Source: Bacteroidota bacterium (GTDB lineage Bacteria > Bacteroidota > Bacteroidia > Flavobacteriales > Schleiferiaceae). Taken from it: DNA of 64,000 nt. Position 1 is the stretch's first letter; each line of letters starts with the position of its first letter. The translations under genes were made by a program, and so were the position numbers. Shown in pieces: positions 41,460 through 50,799 of this stretch. A model generated the notes under the pieces. It did no database searches. It was not told the DNA's origin and saw nothing but the letters and a program-made list of their open reading frames with translations. Where the stretch lies: assembly GCA_024742495.1 (NCBI GenBank), contig JANSYJ010000005.1:124001-188000 (forward strand), in the 5' to 3' direction.

Positions 41460-43244
41460 TTAATTTTTTAAGACTCTTAAACTGGCGCCATCTTCAGACT
41501 TTAAAAAGTAATAGCCTTTGGCGTATACACTTAGATCTATGTGATCGCGATTTTTAAAGCTTCCTAAATACTGACCTTGGGAATTATAGAGTTTAAAACT
41601 GCTTTTAGTTGAAAGGGAGAGCGGCCCTGAGGTAGGATTGGGATAAGCTTGCAATGCTTCCCATTGCTCTTCATTAAGGCTTAAGCCTGATCCGATCTGA
41701 TAAATGGTCAAAGTCCCGCTAACCCCGTTGGATACTAGCAGCAGTGGCAATCCGCTCGGACTATCGCTTGCCTTAATATAGCTCATAAACTCGGGGCCAA
41801 GATCGCCCGCGGCGCTATCGCTAGCCGCAACGGAAAAATCCCGATCCAATAGATAGGAGTCAAAAACAGGCGCCGCAGGATTGTCAATATTGTAAATCAT
41901 AATGCCGCCCATCTGCTCCAAAGCAATAAAAGCATAATTACTTCCACCATAAGTACCCGTGCAAATGGCCTTAGGCTCGGCTCCCTTTTCGGGGCTGCTT
42001 ATTTTAAAACTATTGTTAGAAGTAGCACTGGAATTAAAGTTCATGGCTTCCAAACTACTTAGGGTTTGTTCAAATTCATCGCCACTATCCCAAATTAATT
42101 GTCCGCTGGTATTCCATATACTAAAGCTTCGGCTGCCAAAGGTGAAAAGCGAATCGTAGATAAAGGGATTGTTATAATTACCAATGCCGGTGTTTATTCG
42201 TAAACGGCCCAATACCGTATCATTTTGTAGGGTACTCGGACTGTTAAACACAATCGGGTTGAGGTTTACATTGTTGATGCGTTCATTATCGGTAAAGGCA
42301 CTGTAATTCCTGCTTTCCCCTTCATTGGCACTGAGGATATAGGAGCCACTCGCATCGCTATGATAGCTAATAGCTTTTGGCTGATAAAGTCCGAATAAAT
42401 TAAAATGATTTTCAATCTTAATGCTACTACTTTGATCAGAGGCATCTAAGCCCATACCTGGAAGATTGTAATCCTTATAGCCCAGTCCAACTACCGTATC
42501 TAAACTGGCAGTTTGAAGGTCAATTATCGCGAGGGCATTATTTTCCTGTAGGCTCACATATACCTTATTTCCAGCATCATTAAAGGCCAGGTGCTCTGGT
42601 TCAACATCCTCGGAAAAGCTGGCATTACCATTGTCGCCTAAAATTAAAACCTTGGGATCAAAGGGGAGGGTATCATAGCGGGCGAAGCTTACGGTTTGCA
42701 CATCAGCCTGACTAAGATTATCTGCTCTGCCGCTACTAAAGTTAATTATGGATACTGTTCCCGCTGGGTCAATGGAATAATCATCGGAAGGAATGCCTTC
42801 ATTGGCAACTACCAAATGTTGTAAGCTGGGACTAAAACTGAGCATTTTCGGTTTTGGACCAACCACCAATTGGTTAATGTATGTTCCATTGGTGTCGAAG
42901 AAGAGAACTTTACCATCCGATTGGGCAAAGCTTGCCTGAACGGCTACGGCTACATTGTTGCCTTGCACGGCAATGGAGTTTACACGATCGCCATAGGCAC
43001 TAAGATCAATACTTGCTATAGGGCCGGCTTTACTTAAATCGGCAATTCTTAGGATGTCAAATTGAGCTTGGGCCGCGTTGGATGAAAAAAGTCTTTTTGA
43101 TAATGGATCGAATGCATGATGTTCTGCTCCACCTTGATTAAAGTTACCGCTGTGAAAGCGATAAATCTTATATATCGGAAGGCCTTGCGCTTGAGCTAAA
43201 GTGCTACAAAGAAGAAGGAAAGCGAATAATTGAAAACGACGCAT
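41460..43244 (-). CDS. Choice-of-anchor I family T9SS cargo protein
   Basis: A 594-residue secreted protein from the ATG at 43244 (MRRFQLFAFLLLCSTLAQAQ signal peptide); the track start is a TTG 15 nt upstream. A long beta-propeller-like region has YKIYRFHSGNFNQGGAEHHAFDPLSKRLF, KMLSFSPSLQHLVVANEGIPSDDYSIDPAGTVSIINF and PKAISYHSDASGSYILSANEGESRNY, typical of the choice-of-anchor I group (related to alkaline-phosphatase-like propellers). It ends with a T9SS sorting domain, ALQAYPNPTSGPLSLS. It is probably surface-exposed and of unknown role. It ends 1 bp before the SMUG2-like gene. Confidence 0.85.
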   Translation of the reverse strand: MRRFQLFAFLLLCSTLAQAQGLPIYKIYRFHSGNFNQGGAEHHAFDPLSKRLFSSNAAQAQFDILRIADLSKAGPIASIDLSAYGDRVNSIAVQGNNVAVAVQASFAQSDGKVLFFDTNGTYINQLVVGPKPKMLSFSPSLQHLVVANEGIPSDDYSIDPAGTVSIINFSSGRADNLSQADVQTVSFARYDTLPFDPKVLILGDNGNASFSEDVEPEHLAFNDAGNKVYVSLQENNALAIIDLQTASLDTVVGLGYKDYNLPGMGLDASDQSSSIKIENHFNLFGLYQPKAISYHSDASGSYILSANEGESRNYSAFTDNERINNVNLNPIVFNSPSTLQNDTVLGRLRINTGIGNYNNPFIYDSLFTFGSRSFSIWNTSGQLIWDSGDEFEQTLSSLEAMNFNSSATSNNSFKISSPEKGAEPKAICTGTYGGSNYAFIALEQMGGIMIYNIDNPAAPVFDSYLLDRDFSVAASDSAAGDLGPEFMSYIKASDSPSGLPLLLVSNGVSGTLTIYQIGSGLSLNEEQWEALQAYPNPTSGPLSLSTKSSFKLYNSQGQYLGSFKNRDHIDLSVYAKGYYFLKSEDGASLRVLKN

Positions 43245-43361
43245 GGATTTTTTTTTCAAAGAACGGAATTATATGGCTATAGTTAGAATCGATAAACCTT
43301 AAAGGCCCTCCCTTAGTTATTTAGAGAGTTTTAGTAGAATAAGATTGGAAAATGATAAGGA

Positions 43362-43380
43362 GGGCTATTCTGAATAGCCC
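43362..43380. repeat. Perfect inverted repeat GGGCTATTC-T-GAATAGCCC
   Basis: Nine-bp arms around one T, in the 195-bp gap between the hemL stop and the start of the choice-of-anchor I gene. On the minus strand it reads into CCTTATCATTTT, so it may act as a weak terminator for the heme operon. Confidence 0.6.
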
Positions 43381-43394
43381 ATGTTGGTTGGTTG

Positions 43395-43437
43395 ATGAGG
43401 TCCTGACTGCCCTAATAAGGGAGTCAGGATTTCTCAT
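43395..43437. terminator. Long imperfect hairpin just after hemL
   Basis: ATGAG-G-TCCTGACT-G-CCCT, loop AATA, AGGG-AGTCAGGA-TTT-CTCAT forms a stem of about 17 pairs with small bulges, starting 3 bp after the hemL stop. There is no good T-run on the minus strand, so it may work with the second hairpin at 43362-43380 or protect the 3' end. Confidence 0.55.
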
Positions 43438-43439
43438 TT

Positions 43440-44726
43440 TTAGAGCTTATCAATACTGCGTTTTGCCGCTTCTAAGGTTTTTGAAATATCGTCTTCTGAA
43501 AGGGCAGCATTTAAGAACCAACTCTCATAAGCGCTAGGCGGAAGGTAAACCCCTTCTCTAAGCATATTGTGGAAGAAATCCTTAAAGTGTTGATTGTCGC
43601 CCAGCTTAGCACTGTCAAAATCGCGCACTGCTTGATCAGTAAAGTGCAAGCTTATCATGGAGCCAATGCGATTGATTTGATAGGGCATCCCTTTGGTTTT
43701 TAGAAGATCATGCAGTCCATTTTCTATTTGCATGCATCGTGATGCCATTTGCTCGTAAACGGAGGGCTCATCTCTTAAATGCTTAAGAAGGGTATATCCC
43801 GCAGTCATGGCAATGGGATTTCCCGAAAGGGTGCCTGCCTGATAAACCGGTCCATTGGGCGCTACATATTCCATAATATCCGCTCTACCGCCATAGGCGC
43901 CAACGGGCAGGCCAGCACCGATAACCTTACCGTAGGTGATAAGATCTGCTTCAATCCCAAAGGTGCCTTGTACACCGCCAAAACCCAAGCGGAAGCCAGT
44001 CATCACTTCATCAAAGATTAAAATGATATTATGATCATCACATAGTTTGCGAAGGCCCTCTAAAAATCCTTTTTCGGGAAGAATACATCCCATATTTCCT
44101 GGCACCGGCTCTATTATTATGGCAGCGATGTCTTCTGGATGCTGAGCCACCAAGGCTTGTAGGCCTTCCAAATCATTGTATTCGGCAAGCAGCGTGTCTT
44201 TTGCGGTGCCCGGTGTAACTCCTGGACTACTCGGATGACCAAGCGTTACCGCGCCACTGCCCGCTTTAATTAAAAAGCTATCGCCATGTCCATGATAATT
44301 CCCTGCGAATTTCACAAACTTGTTTCTGCCGCTAAAGCCGCGCGCTAATCGAACCGCACTCATAGTGGCCTCGGTCCCGGAATTAACCATGCGAATTCGC
44401 TCAACGTTGGGAATTTCTTGAACGATTAATCGCGCCAATTCAATCTCCATTTCTGTTGGTGCGCCAAAGGAGGTCGATTTTTCCGCGGCTTTTTGCACTG
44501 CTTCAATAACCGGTTCCCAAGCGTGTCCCATGATCATCGGTCCCCAAGAAGCGATGTAGTCGATATAGGCATTGCCATCCGCATCATAGAGGTAGGCGCC
44601 TTTGGCGCGCTCCATAAATATAGGATCTCCACCAACCGATTTAAAAGCACGAACGGGTGAGTTTACGCCTCCTGGAATGTACTTAGAGGCTTCGGCGAAA
44701 AGCTGTTTGCTATTGGCTGTGCTCAT
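43440..44726 (-). CDS. hemL: Glutamate-1-semialdehyde 2,1-aminomutase
   Basis: A 428-residue PLP enzyme that turns glutamate-1-semialdehyde into 5-aminolevulinate. Signatures are [53 protein letters not shown] and the PLP-lysine segment [20 protein letters not shown] (Lys around residue 265). [14 protein letters not shown] follows. It is last in the minus-strand heme run, separated from hemB by 70 bp that hold an inverted repeat, so it may be under separate control or attenuation. Confidence 0.96.
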   Translation of the reverse strand: MSTANSKQLFAEASKYIPGGVNSPVRAFKSVGGDPIFMERAKGAYLYDADGNAYIDYIASWGPMIMGHAWEPVIEAVQKAAEKSTSFGAPTEMEIELARLIVQEIPNVERIRMVNSGTEATMSAVRLARGFSGRNKFVKFAGNYHGHGDSFLIKAGSGAVTLGHPSSPGVTPGTAKDTLLAEYNDLEGLQALVAQHPEDIAAIIIEPVPGNMGCILPEKGFLEGLRKLCDDHNIILIFDEVMTGFRLGFGGVQGTFGIEADLITYGKVIGAGLPVGAYGGRADIMEYVAPNGPVYQAGTLSGNPIAMTAGYTLLKHLRDEPSVYEQMASRCMQIENGLHDLLKTKGMPYQINRIGSMISLHFTDQAVRDFDSAKLGDNQHFKDFFHNMLREGVYLPPSAYESWFLNAALSEDDISKTLEAAKRSIDKL

Positions 44727-44750
44727 GAAAATATATTAAAGGTCTTATGG

Positions 44751-44778
44751 TCAGAATTGAAACTAATTTCAATCCTGA
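44751..44778. repeat. Inverted repeat between hemB and hemL
   Basis: TCAGAATTGAAA and TTTCAATCCTGA form 12-bp arms with one mismatch around CTAA. It sits in the only gap of any size in the hemA-to-hemL run. It could be an attenuator, a processing site or an operator; there is no T-run to make it a clear terminator. Confidence 0.55.
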
Positions 44779-44796
44779 GCTTTCGACAATTTGGAT

Positions 44797-45786
44797 TTAG
44801 TTTTCCTTAAGGTAGTTGATGATATCCTTAACAAAATAGGTAGCGATTAAATCGGCGCCAGCCCTTTTAATGGCAGTTAAGGATTCTACCATCGCTTCGG
44901 TTTCATTTAACCAGCCATTGGCTGCTGCGGCCTTTATCATCGCATACTCGCCACTTACGTGATAAGCGCTAACAGGTACGGTGCTGATATCCTTGCTTTG
45001 GCGGATGATATCCAGATAAGCCATAGCGGGTTTCACCATCACCATATCGGCTCCTTCCTGCAAGTCTAATAAAACCTCCCTTTGTGCTTCCATGGCGTTT
45101 GCGGGATTCATCTGATAAGTTTTTTTATCCTTTGGGACATTTATCATATCCACTGGTGCAGAATCTAATGCATCCCGAAAAGGACCGTAAAAGCAAGAGG
45201 CATATTTAGCGCTGTAGCTCATAATGCCTACGTCCTCAAAACCGGCGGTGTCGAGGGCAATTCGCATGGCCTCAATACGTCCATCCATCATGTCGCTGGG
45301 AGCTACAAAATCGGCTCCGGCTTGGGCATGACTGATTGCCATTTCGGCTAATGCCCCTACCGACTCATCATTAATTATTTTACCATCTTCAACTATTCCA
45401 TCGTGACCCATACTGGAAAAAGGATCTAGGGCCACATCGGTCATTAAAAGGAGGTTTGGCACCGTTTCTTTAATCATGCGAATAGCGCGCTGCATCAATC
45501 CATCGGGATTTAGCGCCTCGGTACCATCATTATCTTTAAGCTCATCTGCCACTTTTACAAATAGAAGTAGGGCAGTACAGCCAATACTTTGTAGTTCTAA
45601 GACCTCCTCTTTTAAAAGGTCAAGACTATATCTATAATAACCAGGCATAGAACTTATCTCACTTTTCACCTTTTTACCTTCAACAGCAAATAAGGGGGCA
45701 ATGAAATCACTGGCATGCAATCGGGTTTCTTGGGCAATTCCCCGAATAGCGGCATTTTGTCTTAAACGTCTGGGTCTTTGTAACAT
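44797..45786 (-). CDS. hemB: Delta-aminolevulinic acid dehydratase (porphobilinogen synthase)
   Basis: A 329-residue enzyme condensing two 5-aminolevulinates to porphobilinogen. The N-terminus RPRRLRQNAAIRGIAQETRLHASDFIAPLF is typical. Metal/substrate region: LLMTDVALDPFSSMGHDG, which carries DPFSS in place of the Cys-rich zinc site, so the enzyme is probably Mg-dependent. Schiff-base lysines sit in INVPKDKKTYQMNPAN and MVMVKPAMAYLDI. It starts 4 bp after hemF. Confidence 0.96.
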   Translation of the reverse strand: MLQRPRRLRQNAAIRGIAQETRLHASDFIAPLFAVEGKKVKSEISSMPGYYRYSLDLLKEEVLELQSIGCTALLLFVKVADELKDNDGTEALNPDGLMQRAIRMIKETVPNLLLMTDVALDPFSSMGHDGIVEDGKIINDESVGALAEMAISHAQAGADFVAPSDMMDGRIEAMRIALDTAGFEDVGIMSYSAKYASCFYGPFRDALDSAPVDMINVPKDKKTYQMNPANAMEAQREVLLDLQEGADMVMVKPAMAYLDIIRQSKDISTVPVSAYHVSGEYAMIKAAAANGWLNETEAMVESLTAIKRAGADLIATYFVKDIINYLKEN

Positions 45787-45790
45787 AAAT

Positions 45791-46705
45791 TTAGTTTAAC
45801 CAGTTTTTAGGCTCTTTTAGCACGGCAATCAGCTCAGCTTCAGGACTACCTTCTTCGACCTGAACATTATAGTCCCAACGCACTCTTGGTGGTAGGCTCA
45901 TTAAGATACTTTCCGTTCTGCCATTGGTGCGTAGGCCAAAGAGGGTTCCTCTATCGTGAACGAGATTAAATTCTACATAACGACCTCGGCGCAACTCCTG
46001 CCAATAACGCTGATCATCAGTGTAGGACTGATCTTTACGCTTTGCCACAATGGGTAAATAGGAGGGGAGAAAGCTTTTCCCCATGTCGGTAGTAAAGTTG
46101 TACCAGTCTTCTAAGCTATGGTTTTCATTCGCTTTGCAATAATCGAAAAAGGTACCTCCAATCCCGCGACCTTCATCGCGATGATGGTTTCGAAAATAAT
46201 CGTCACAAGCTTTTTTAAAGCGGGGGTATAAAGCACTGTCATGCTTATCCGCCGCCTTTTTTTGCTCCGCATGAAAATGAATGGCATCCTCTTCAAAGAG
46301 GTAATAAGGGGTTAAATCACTACCACCACCAAACCAAGCGTCGATAATAGTATCATTCTTATCATACATCTCAAAAAAGCGGAAATTGGCGTGGGTAGTA
46401 GGGGCCATGGGATTTTCGGGATGGATCACCAAAGAGATGCCACAAGCGAAAAACTTCGAGCCTTCCGTTTTCATGTTTTTCTTCAGGGCTTCGGGCATTT
46501 CGCCATGCACTATTGAAGTACTTACGCCGGCTTTTTCAAAAACTTTCCCATTACTCAACACGCGCGAACGGCCACCACCACCGCCCGGTCTATCCCACAA
46601 ATCTTCTTGAAATGTTGCTAGGCCATCTAGCTCTTCAATTGCCTGACAAATTTCATCTTGCAGGCCGCGGATAAAATCAACAAAGCGATCTTTTAAATCA
46701 GCCAT
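45791..46705 (-). CDS. hemF: Oxygen-dependent coproporphyrinogen III oxidase
   Basis: A 304-residue HemF that decarboxylates coproporphyrinogen III with O2. Signatures are [60 protein letters not shown] and [20 protein letters not shown]. No oxygen-independent HemN is in this cluster. Together with the intact aerobic pathway this suggests aerobic growth. The start overlaps hemE by 8 bp. Confidence 0.97.
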   Translation of the reverse strand: MADLKDRFVDFIRGLQDEICQAIEELDGLATFQEDLWDRPGGGGGRSRVLSNGKVFEKAGVSTSIVHGEMPEALKKNMKTEGSKFFACGISLVIHPENPMAPTTHANFRFFEMYDKNDTIIDAWFGGGSDLTPYYLFEEDAIHFHAEQKKAADKHDSALYPRFKKACDDYFRNHHRDEGRGIGGTFFDYCKANENHSLEDWYNFTTDMGKSFLPSYLPIVAKRKDQSYTDDQRYWQELRRGRYVEFNLVHDRGTLFGLRTNGRTESILMSLPPRVRWDYNVQVEEGSPEAELIAVLKEPKNWLN

Positions 46706-47726
46706 AGTTTTTCACGGTATTCACAAAGGCTTTGGCATGATCAACCGGAATGTTTGGCAAAATACCATGACCTAAATTGGCGATGTATTTGTAGCTGCCA
46801 AAGTCATCAATCATTTGCTTAGTTAACCTTTCAATTTCGGGAATCGGGGAGAGCAAGCGAGCGGGGTCGAAGTTTCCTTGTAAGGTGATGTTAAATCGTG
46901 TAAACTCGCGTGCCATTTGTGGGCTAATAGTCCAATCTACTCCCAAGGCATTCACAGGCATAGCACTCATCTCCTCCAGGGCAAACCAACAACCTTTGGC
47001 AAAAGCTATTACTGGCGTATGTTCCTGTAAGGCTTCTGCAATTTGTTGGATGTAAGGCAGGGAAAAGCTGCGGTAGTCTTGGGGAGATAATAATCCGCCC
47101 CAGCTATCAAATATTTGCACCGCATGTACCCCTCGCTCTTGCTTATGACGCAAATAAGCAATGGTTACATCGGTTATTTTTTGCAATAATTTATGGGCCG
47201 CTTCGGGGTGAGAAAAACAAAATTCCTTGGCCTTGTCGAATGTCTTACTACCCTGACCTTCTACCATATAGCAGAGAATGGTCCAAGGCGAGCCTGCGAA
47301 ACCAATTAAAGGAACTTCATTTTCAAGCGCTTCAAGGGTTAAGTCGATGGCCGAATAAACATAATGTAAGCGGTCTTTAACATCAATATCAGGCAGGGCA
47401 TCTACTTGTTCTGGGCTGCGTATTGGTTTTGGAAGGTAAGGGCCCTTGCCAGGAATCATCTGCACCTCTACATCCAATGCCTGGGGAATTACTAGGATAT
47501 CACTAAATAAAATTGCGGCATCTGGTCCAACCTGATGGATTGGCATTACCGTGATCTCCGTGGCGAGTTCGGGGTTTTCGGCACGCTCGAAAAAGCTGTA
47601 CTTCGCCTTTAACTTCATAAAGTCGGGAAGGTAGCGTCCGGCTTGACGCATCATCCAAACGGGTGGACGTTCCACTTTTTCTCCATTTAGAGCTTTGAGG
47701 AAGAGGTCGTTTTTAGGTTGAGTCAT
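46698..47726 (-). CDS. hemE: Uroporphyrinogen decarboxylase
   Basis: A 342-residue enzyme that decarboxylates uroporphyrinogen III to coproporphyrinogen III. It has the N-terminal signature [20 protein letters not shown] and [47 protein letters not shown], and a C-terminal [18 protein letters not shown]. It overlaps hemF (8 bp) and hemD (4 bp), fitting translational coupling. Confidence 0.97.
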   Translation of the reverse strand: MTQPKNDLFLKALNGEKVERPPVWMMRQAGRYLPDFMKLKAKYSFFERAENPELATEITVMPIHQVGPDAAILFSDILVIPQALDVEVQMIPGKGPYLPKPIRSPEQVDALPDIDVKDRLHYVYSAIDLTLEALENEVPLIGFAGSPWTILCYMVEGQGSKTFDKAKEFCFSHPEAAHKLLQKITDVTIAYLRHKQERGVHAVQIFDSWGGLLSPQDYRSFSLPYIQQIAEALQEHTPVIAFAKGCWFALEEMSAMPVNALGVDWTISPQMAREFTRFNITLQGNFDPARLLSPIPEIERLTKQMIDDFGSYKYIANLGHGILPNIPVDHAKAFVNTVKNYG

Positions 47727-48457
47727 GTATTCGGGTTTGGGCTTTCGCCAAAAAATTCGATTACTTTATTTACCACGCCCTGAAGGGTCGGGTCGTCTGC
47801 GCAAATCCTCGGGTTATCGCATCTCAAGCGAACGGCTTCGGCGGTAGTGGCCCCAATGCAAATTACGGGAATTGTAGAGGAAACTTTGTTTTTCTTAAAA
47901 AAGCTAAAGGCAGCAGTTGGACTAAGGAATATTAAACCTTTGATATCTTCCGTAGCCACGGTTTCATGCACTAATTCCGTTTCGTAAACTACTTCTAAGT
48001 GGACACGGATATTTTTGCTTTCCAGGTATTCGGGTAAATCATCCAAGGCTTTGTTACCACAGAAAAAGTCAATGGATTTAACGTCTGGATTACGGGCAAT
48101 TATTTGCGCCAGCTTAAGAGCGTTTTCGGCACGGACATTTGATTTTACCCCAAGCTCTGCTAGCATTTCGGTTGCTTTTATGCCTACTGTGAAAGTTTTC
48201 TTTTCCGGTATGCTGATCTTGGGATCCGAATCAAGTAGGGCTTTTAAGCTACGCACCGCATTCTTACTGGTGAAAACGCGAGCGGAACTTTCCGAGTGCA
48301 TCAGGCAGTCGCGAAATTTAGCGGCATCAAAAGTATTTTCAACTTTAATAAAGTCTTTGGAGCGTAATTCTAGACCAGCATTTTTTATCTGTTCTTCCAT
48401 TTCGGAAGGGAGAACTCGCGTTGAAAATAGTAAGGGAGGATTTGTGTCGCTAGTCAT
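47723..48457 (-). CDS. hemD: Uroporphyrinogen-III synthase
   Basis: A 244-residue HemD, a fast-evolving family recognised by its Rossmann-like double domain: [82 protein letters not shown] and the ending [15 protein letters not shown]. It closes hydroxymethylbilane to uroporphyrinogen III. The position between hemC and hemE, with overlaps of 8 and 4 bp, strongly supports the call. Confidence 0.93.
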   Translation of the reverse strand: MTSDTNPPLLFSTRVLPSEMEEQIKNAGLELRSKDFIKVENTFDAAKFRDCLMHSESSARVFTSKNAVRSLKALLDSDPKISIPEKKTFTVGIKATEMLAELGVKSNVRAENALKLAQIIARNPDVKSIDFFCGNKALDDLPEYLESKNIRVHLEVVYETELVHETVATEDIKGLIFLSPTAAFSFFKKNKVSSTIPVICIGATTAEAVRLRCDNPRICADDPTLQGVVNKVIEFFGESPNPNT

Positions 48458-49358
48458 TTTTAATCTTATCCATGATCGCCTTGGCTCCTTGATTTAGTGC
48501 TTCATTAGCTAGGTTTATTCCTAGTTCTGAAGCAGCTTCCAAAGGTACCGTATTTTCAAGGATCACCTTGTTTGAACCATCTAAGCTAAAAACCCCTGCG
48601 CGCAAGGAAAGTTTAGAATCAACTTGCACGGCATGAGCGCCCACCGGTGCGGAGCAGCCCCCTTCCACTTGCTTTAAAAAATTGCGTTCAACTTGGGCCT
48701 GCAATGCAGTCGCTTCATGATTTATGGCTGCGAGGATAGCTTTGCTCTTAGCATCGTCCACTCGGCAAGTAATGCCAATTATGCCTTGCGCCGGAGCGGG
48801 TATCATCCAATCTAATTCAAGGTAATGCTGCGGTAAGAGGCCTAGGCGCTCCAGGCCTGCTTTGGCGAAAATTGCTCCATCCCAATTGCCATCCCTAAGT
48901 TTAGCTAAACGGGTTTGCACATTACCCCTTAAGTTGGGATTGCTATGATTTGGATAACGACTTTTCCATTGCGCAATACGGCGAATGCTACCCGTGGCAA
49001 TTTGCGCTTCTTCTTTTTCTAAAAAGCTAGTATCCCCTTTATGGACAAGAATATCATTTACGGCCCCTCGTTCTAAAACAGCAGCCATTACAATGCCATT
49101 TGGAGCCTGTGTAGGATAGTCTTTTAGCGAGTGTACGGCAATGTCAACCTCTTCCTCAAGGAGGGCATCGTCTAGGATTTTAGTGAAAACTCCAGTGCTG
49201 CCAAATTGATGCAATGGTGTTTTTAGATCGATATCCCCAGATGATTTTAAGGGAACTAATTCTGTTTCCAGGCCTTGATCATTTAAGAGGGAGGCTACTC
49301 GTTTTGCCTGCCAAAGTGCCAAGGCCGAATCTCTCGTGCCTATCCTTAATTTAGTCAT
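48450..49358 (-). CDS. hemC: Porphobilinogen deaminase (hydroxymethylbilane synthase)
   Basis: A 302-residue enzyme linking four porphobilinogens. Signatures are KLRIGTRDSALALWQAKRVASLL, KEFTK-like GSTGVFTKILDDALLEEEVDIAVHSLKDYPT, RGNVQTRLAKLRDGNWDGAIFAKAGLERLGL, and the dipyrromethane-cofactor cysteine in EGGCSAPVGAHA (about Cys235). The start is 3 bp after the hemA stop. Confidence 0.97.
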   Translation of the reverse strand: MTKLRIGTRDSALALWQAKRVASLLNDQGLETELVPLKSSGDIDLKTPLHQFGSTGVFTKILDDALLEEEVDIAVHSLKDYPTQAPNGIVMAAVLERGAVNDILVHKGDTSFLEKEEAQIATGSIRRIAQWKSRYPNHSNPNLRGNVQTRLAKLRDGNWDGAIFAKAGLERLGLLPQHYLELDWMIPAPAQGIIGITCRVDDAKSKAILAAINHEATALQAQVERNFLKQVEGGCSAPVGAHAVQVDSKLSLRAGVFSLDGSNKVILENTVPLEAASELGINLANEALNQGAKAIMDKIKND

Positions 49359-49361
49359 CTT

Positions 49362-50600
49362 TTAGAGCTCAAAGATGTGATGTATAGTACGAAGGTCGCC
49401 ATTGAGATCGGCGCCATTTTTTAGTTTTCGGGCAAATTGTCCGGTAATACGATTTAGCATTTGGCTCGCAAAATACTCCGCTTGATCCACGGGCATTTCA
49501 GGGAATTTCTTTTGGAGGGTTTTAAGCTCCTTTTCCTTCCAGCTATCCATTTTGCTGCGCATTGCTTGTAAGGTAGGTGCCACGCGGCGGGTTTCCAGCC
49601 AATCGTAAAATTCGCCAATCTTTTGGTCGATAATTGTTTCGGCTAAAGGTATTTGGGATTGCCGGTTGCGAATGCTTTCTTCCGCTACTTCGGAGAGGTG
49701 ATCTACATCAATAACCGTATAGTGAGGATCGGCATAGAGCTCAGTTGCCACATTGCGAGGCATGCTGAGGTCCAGTAAAAGTCGGCTTTTGGTTTCTTTA
49801 AAGTCTTCGAGCTTAACAGTTGCTTCGGCAGCACCAGTGGCCACTATAATTATATCCGCCTTATTTAAACCTTCTTTAAGGTGATCGAGATCCAAATGCT
49901 TCACGCCAAAGCGATCGGCTAAGCGCATGGCCTTTTCCTCGGTGCGATTGATTAAAGTGATATCACTTATCCCGGTTTGATTTACGAGGTTTTCGCAGGT
50001 GGTGCGCCCCATTTTACCAATACCGTAGAGTAATACGCTGGGATTAGATTTGGTTTTCAGGTACTGCTTAACCTGCAGCACCGCTGCAAAAGCCACCGAG
50101 GCAGCGCCGGTACTTAATTCCGTTTCGTTTTTAACACGCTTACTACATTGAACTGAAATGTTTATCAAGCGATCTAAAAAGGAATTGTGCATTGCCAGTT
50201 CCTTAGATCTTTGATAAGCCTTCTTTACCTGACCGATGATTTCAAAATCACCAAGAATCTTAGATTCTAATCCAGAGCTCACCCGAAACAAGTGTTCTAT
50301 GGCAGCGCGATTTTGTAAAACGTTTTGATAGGGCTCAAAAGCCTCCTTGCTGTTCCCAGTAAATTCGCAGAAAAGCTGAATTAAATTTCGCGGGCAATTT
50401 GCAAAGGCATAGAGTTCGGTTCGATTACATGTGGAGAGAACCAATATTCCATCGCCTTCTTCATTGCGGTATTTTTGCACCAATTGATTGGCTTGCTCAT
50501 CACTAAGAGAGAAGCGCTCCCTAACGGAGACATCTGCTTTTTGGTGATCTATTCCTACCAAAAAGAAATTGGCAAAACGGCTAACTTCGAATTCCTTCAT
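49362..50600 (-). CDS. hemA: Glutamyl-tRNA reductase
   Basis: A 412-residue NADPH enzyme for the first committed step of C5-pathway tetrapyrrole synthesis. I start it at the ATG at 50600 (MKEFEVSRF); the track's longer N-terminus overlaps the promoter and has no family match. The catalytic Cys58 is in LVLSTCNRTELYAF. HLFRVSSGLESKILGDFEIIGQVKKAY, SVLLYGIGKMGRTTCENL (NADPH) and LDLSMPRNVATEL follow. It heads the minus-strand heme run and is the normal control point of the pathway. Confidence 0.96.
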   Translation of the reverse strand: MKEFEVSRFANFFLVGIDHQKADVSVRERFSLSDEQANQLVQKYRNEEGDGILVLSTCNRTELYAFANCPRNLIQLFCEFTGNSKEAFEPYQNVLQNRAAIEHLFRVSSGLESKILGDFEIIGQVKKAYQRSKELAMHNSFLDRLINISVQCSKRVKNETELSTGAASVAFAAVLQVKQYLKTKSNPSVLLYGIGKMGRTTCENLVNQTGISDITLINRTEEKAMRLADRFGVKHLDLDHLKEGLNKADIIIVATGAAEATVKLEDFKETKSRLLLDLSMPRNVATELYADPHYTVIDVDHLSEVAEESIRNRQSQIPLAETIIDQKIGEFYDWLETRRVAPTLQAMRSKMDSWKEKELKTLQKKFPEMPVDQAEYFASQMLNRITGQFARKLKNGADLNGDLRTIHHIFEL

Positions 50601-50610
50601 ATTGCGATCG

Positions 50611-50618
50611 CAAAAGTA
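50611..50618 (-). promoter_or_regulatory. -7 box TACTTTTG for the hemA operon
   Basis: On the minus strand TACTTTTG is a perfect -7 match 10 nt before the hemA ATG, implying a leader of only a few bases. No TTG stands at -33, so an activator may be needed. Confidence 0.6.
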
Positions 50619-50770
50619 TCCCATTCAGCGCCGGTAATTTTACCTTGATTGGTATGAAAAATAACCCAAAAGGTAGTAAGACGCTTATTTAGAACCATTC
50701 TTTGTAAATTGCTGTATTCTTGCATTACCATTGCGCTTGCAAGGATAAAATAAACGAGGAATATGGTACT

Positions 50771-50784
50771 ATGATATTTATCAT
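50771..50784. promoter_or_regulatory. Palindrome ATGATATTTATCAT (FNR/CRP-like core) between the heme operons
   Basis: TGAT-N4-ATCA in a 14-bp palindrome matches the half-site layout of FNR/CRP-family operators (TTGAT-N4-ATCAA) except for the outermost base on each side. It ends 3 bp before the araC -7 box, a place where a bound protein would block the araC-hemH promoter. It lies about 170 bp upstream of the hemA promoter. Confidence 0.5.
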
Positions 50785-50787
50785 GTC

Positions 50788-50795
50788 TAATTTTG
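50788..50795 (+). promoter_or_regulatory. -7 box TAATTTTG for araC-hemH
   Basis: Perfect TAnnTTTG box with only CCCC between it and the ATG at 50800. This is the same 4-nt spacing as at pyrE, and suggests a leaderless mRNA. Confidence 0.55.
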
Positions 50796-50799
50796 CCCC

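Noticed and set aside
49362-50624. Longer hemA starting at 50624 (MGYFCDRN...)
   Set aside because: The extra residues overlap the TACTTTTG promoter and do not match the family; the ATG at 50600 fits.
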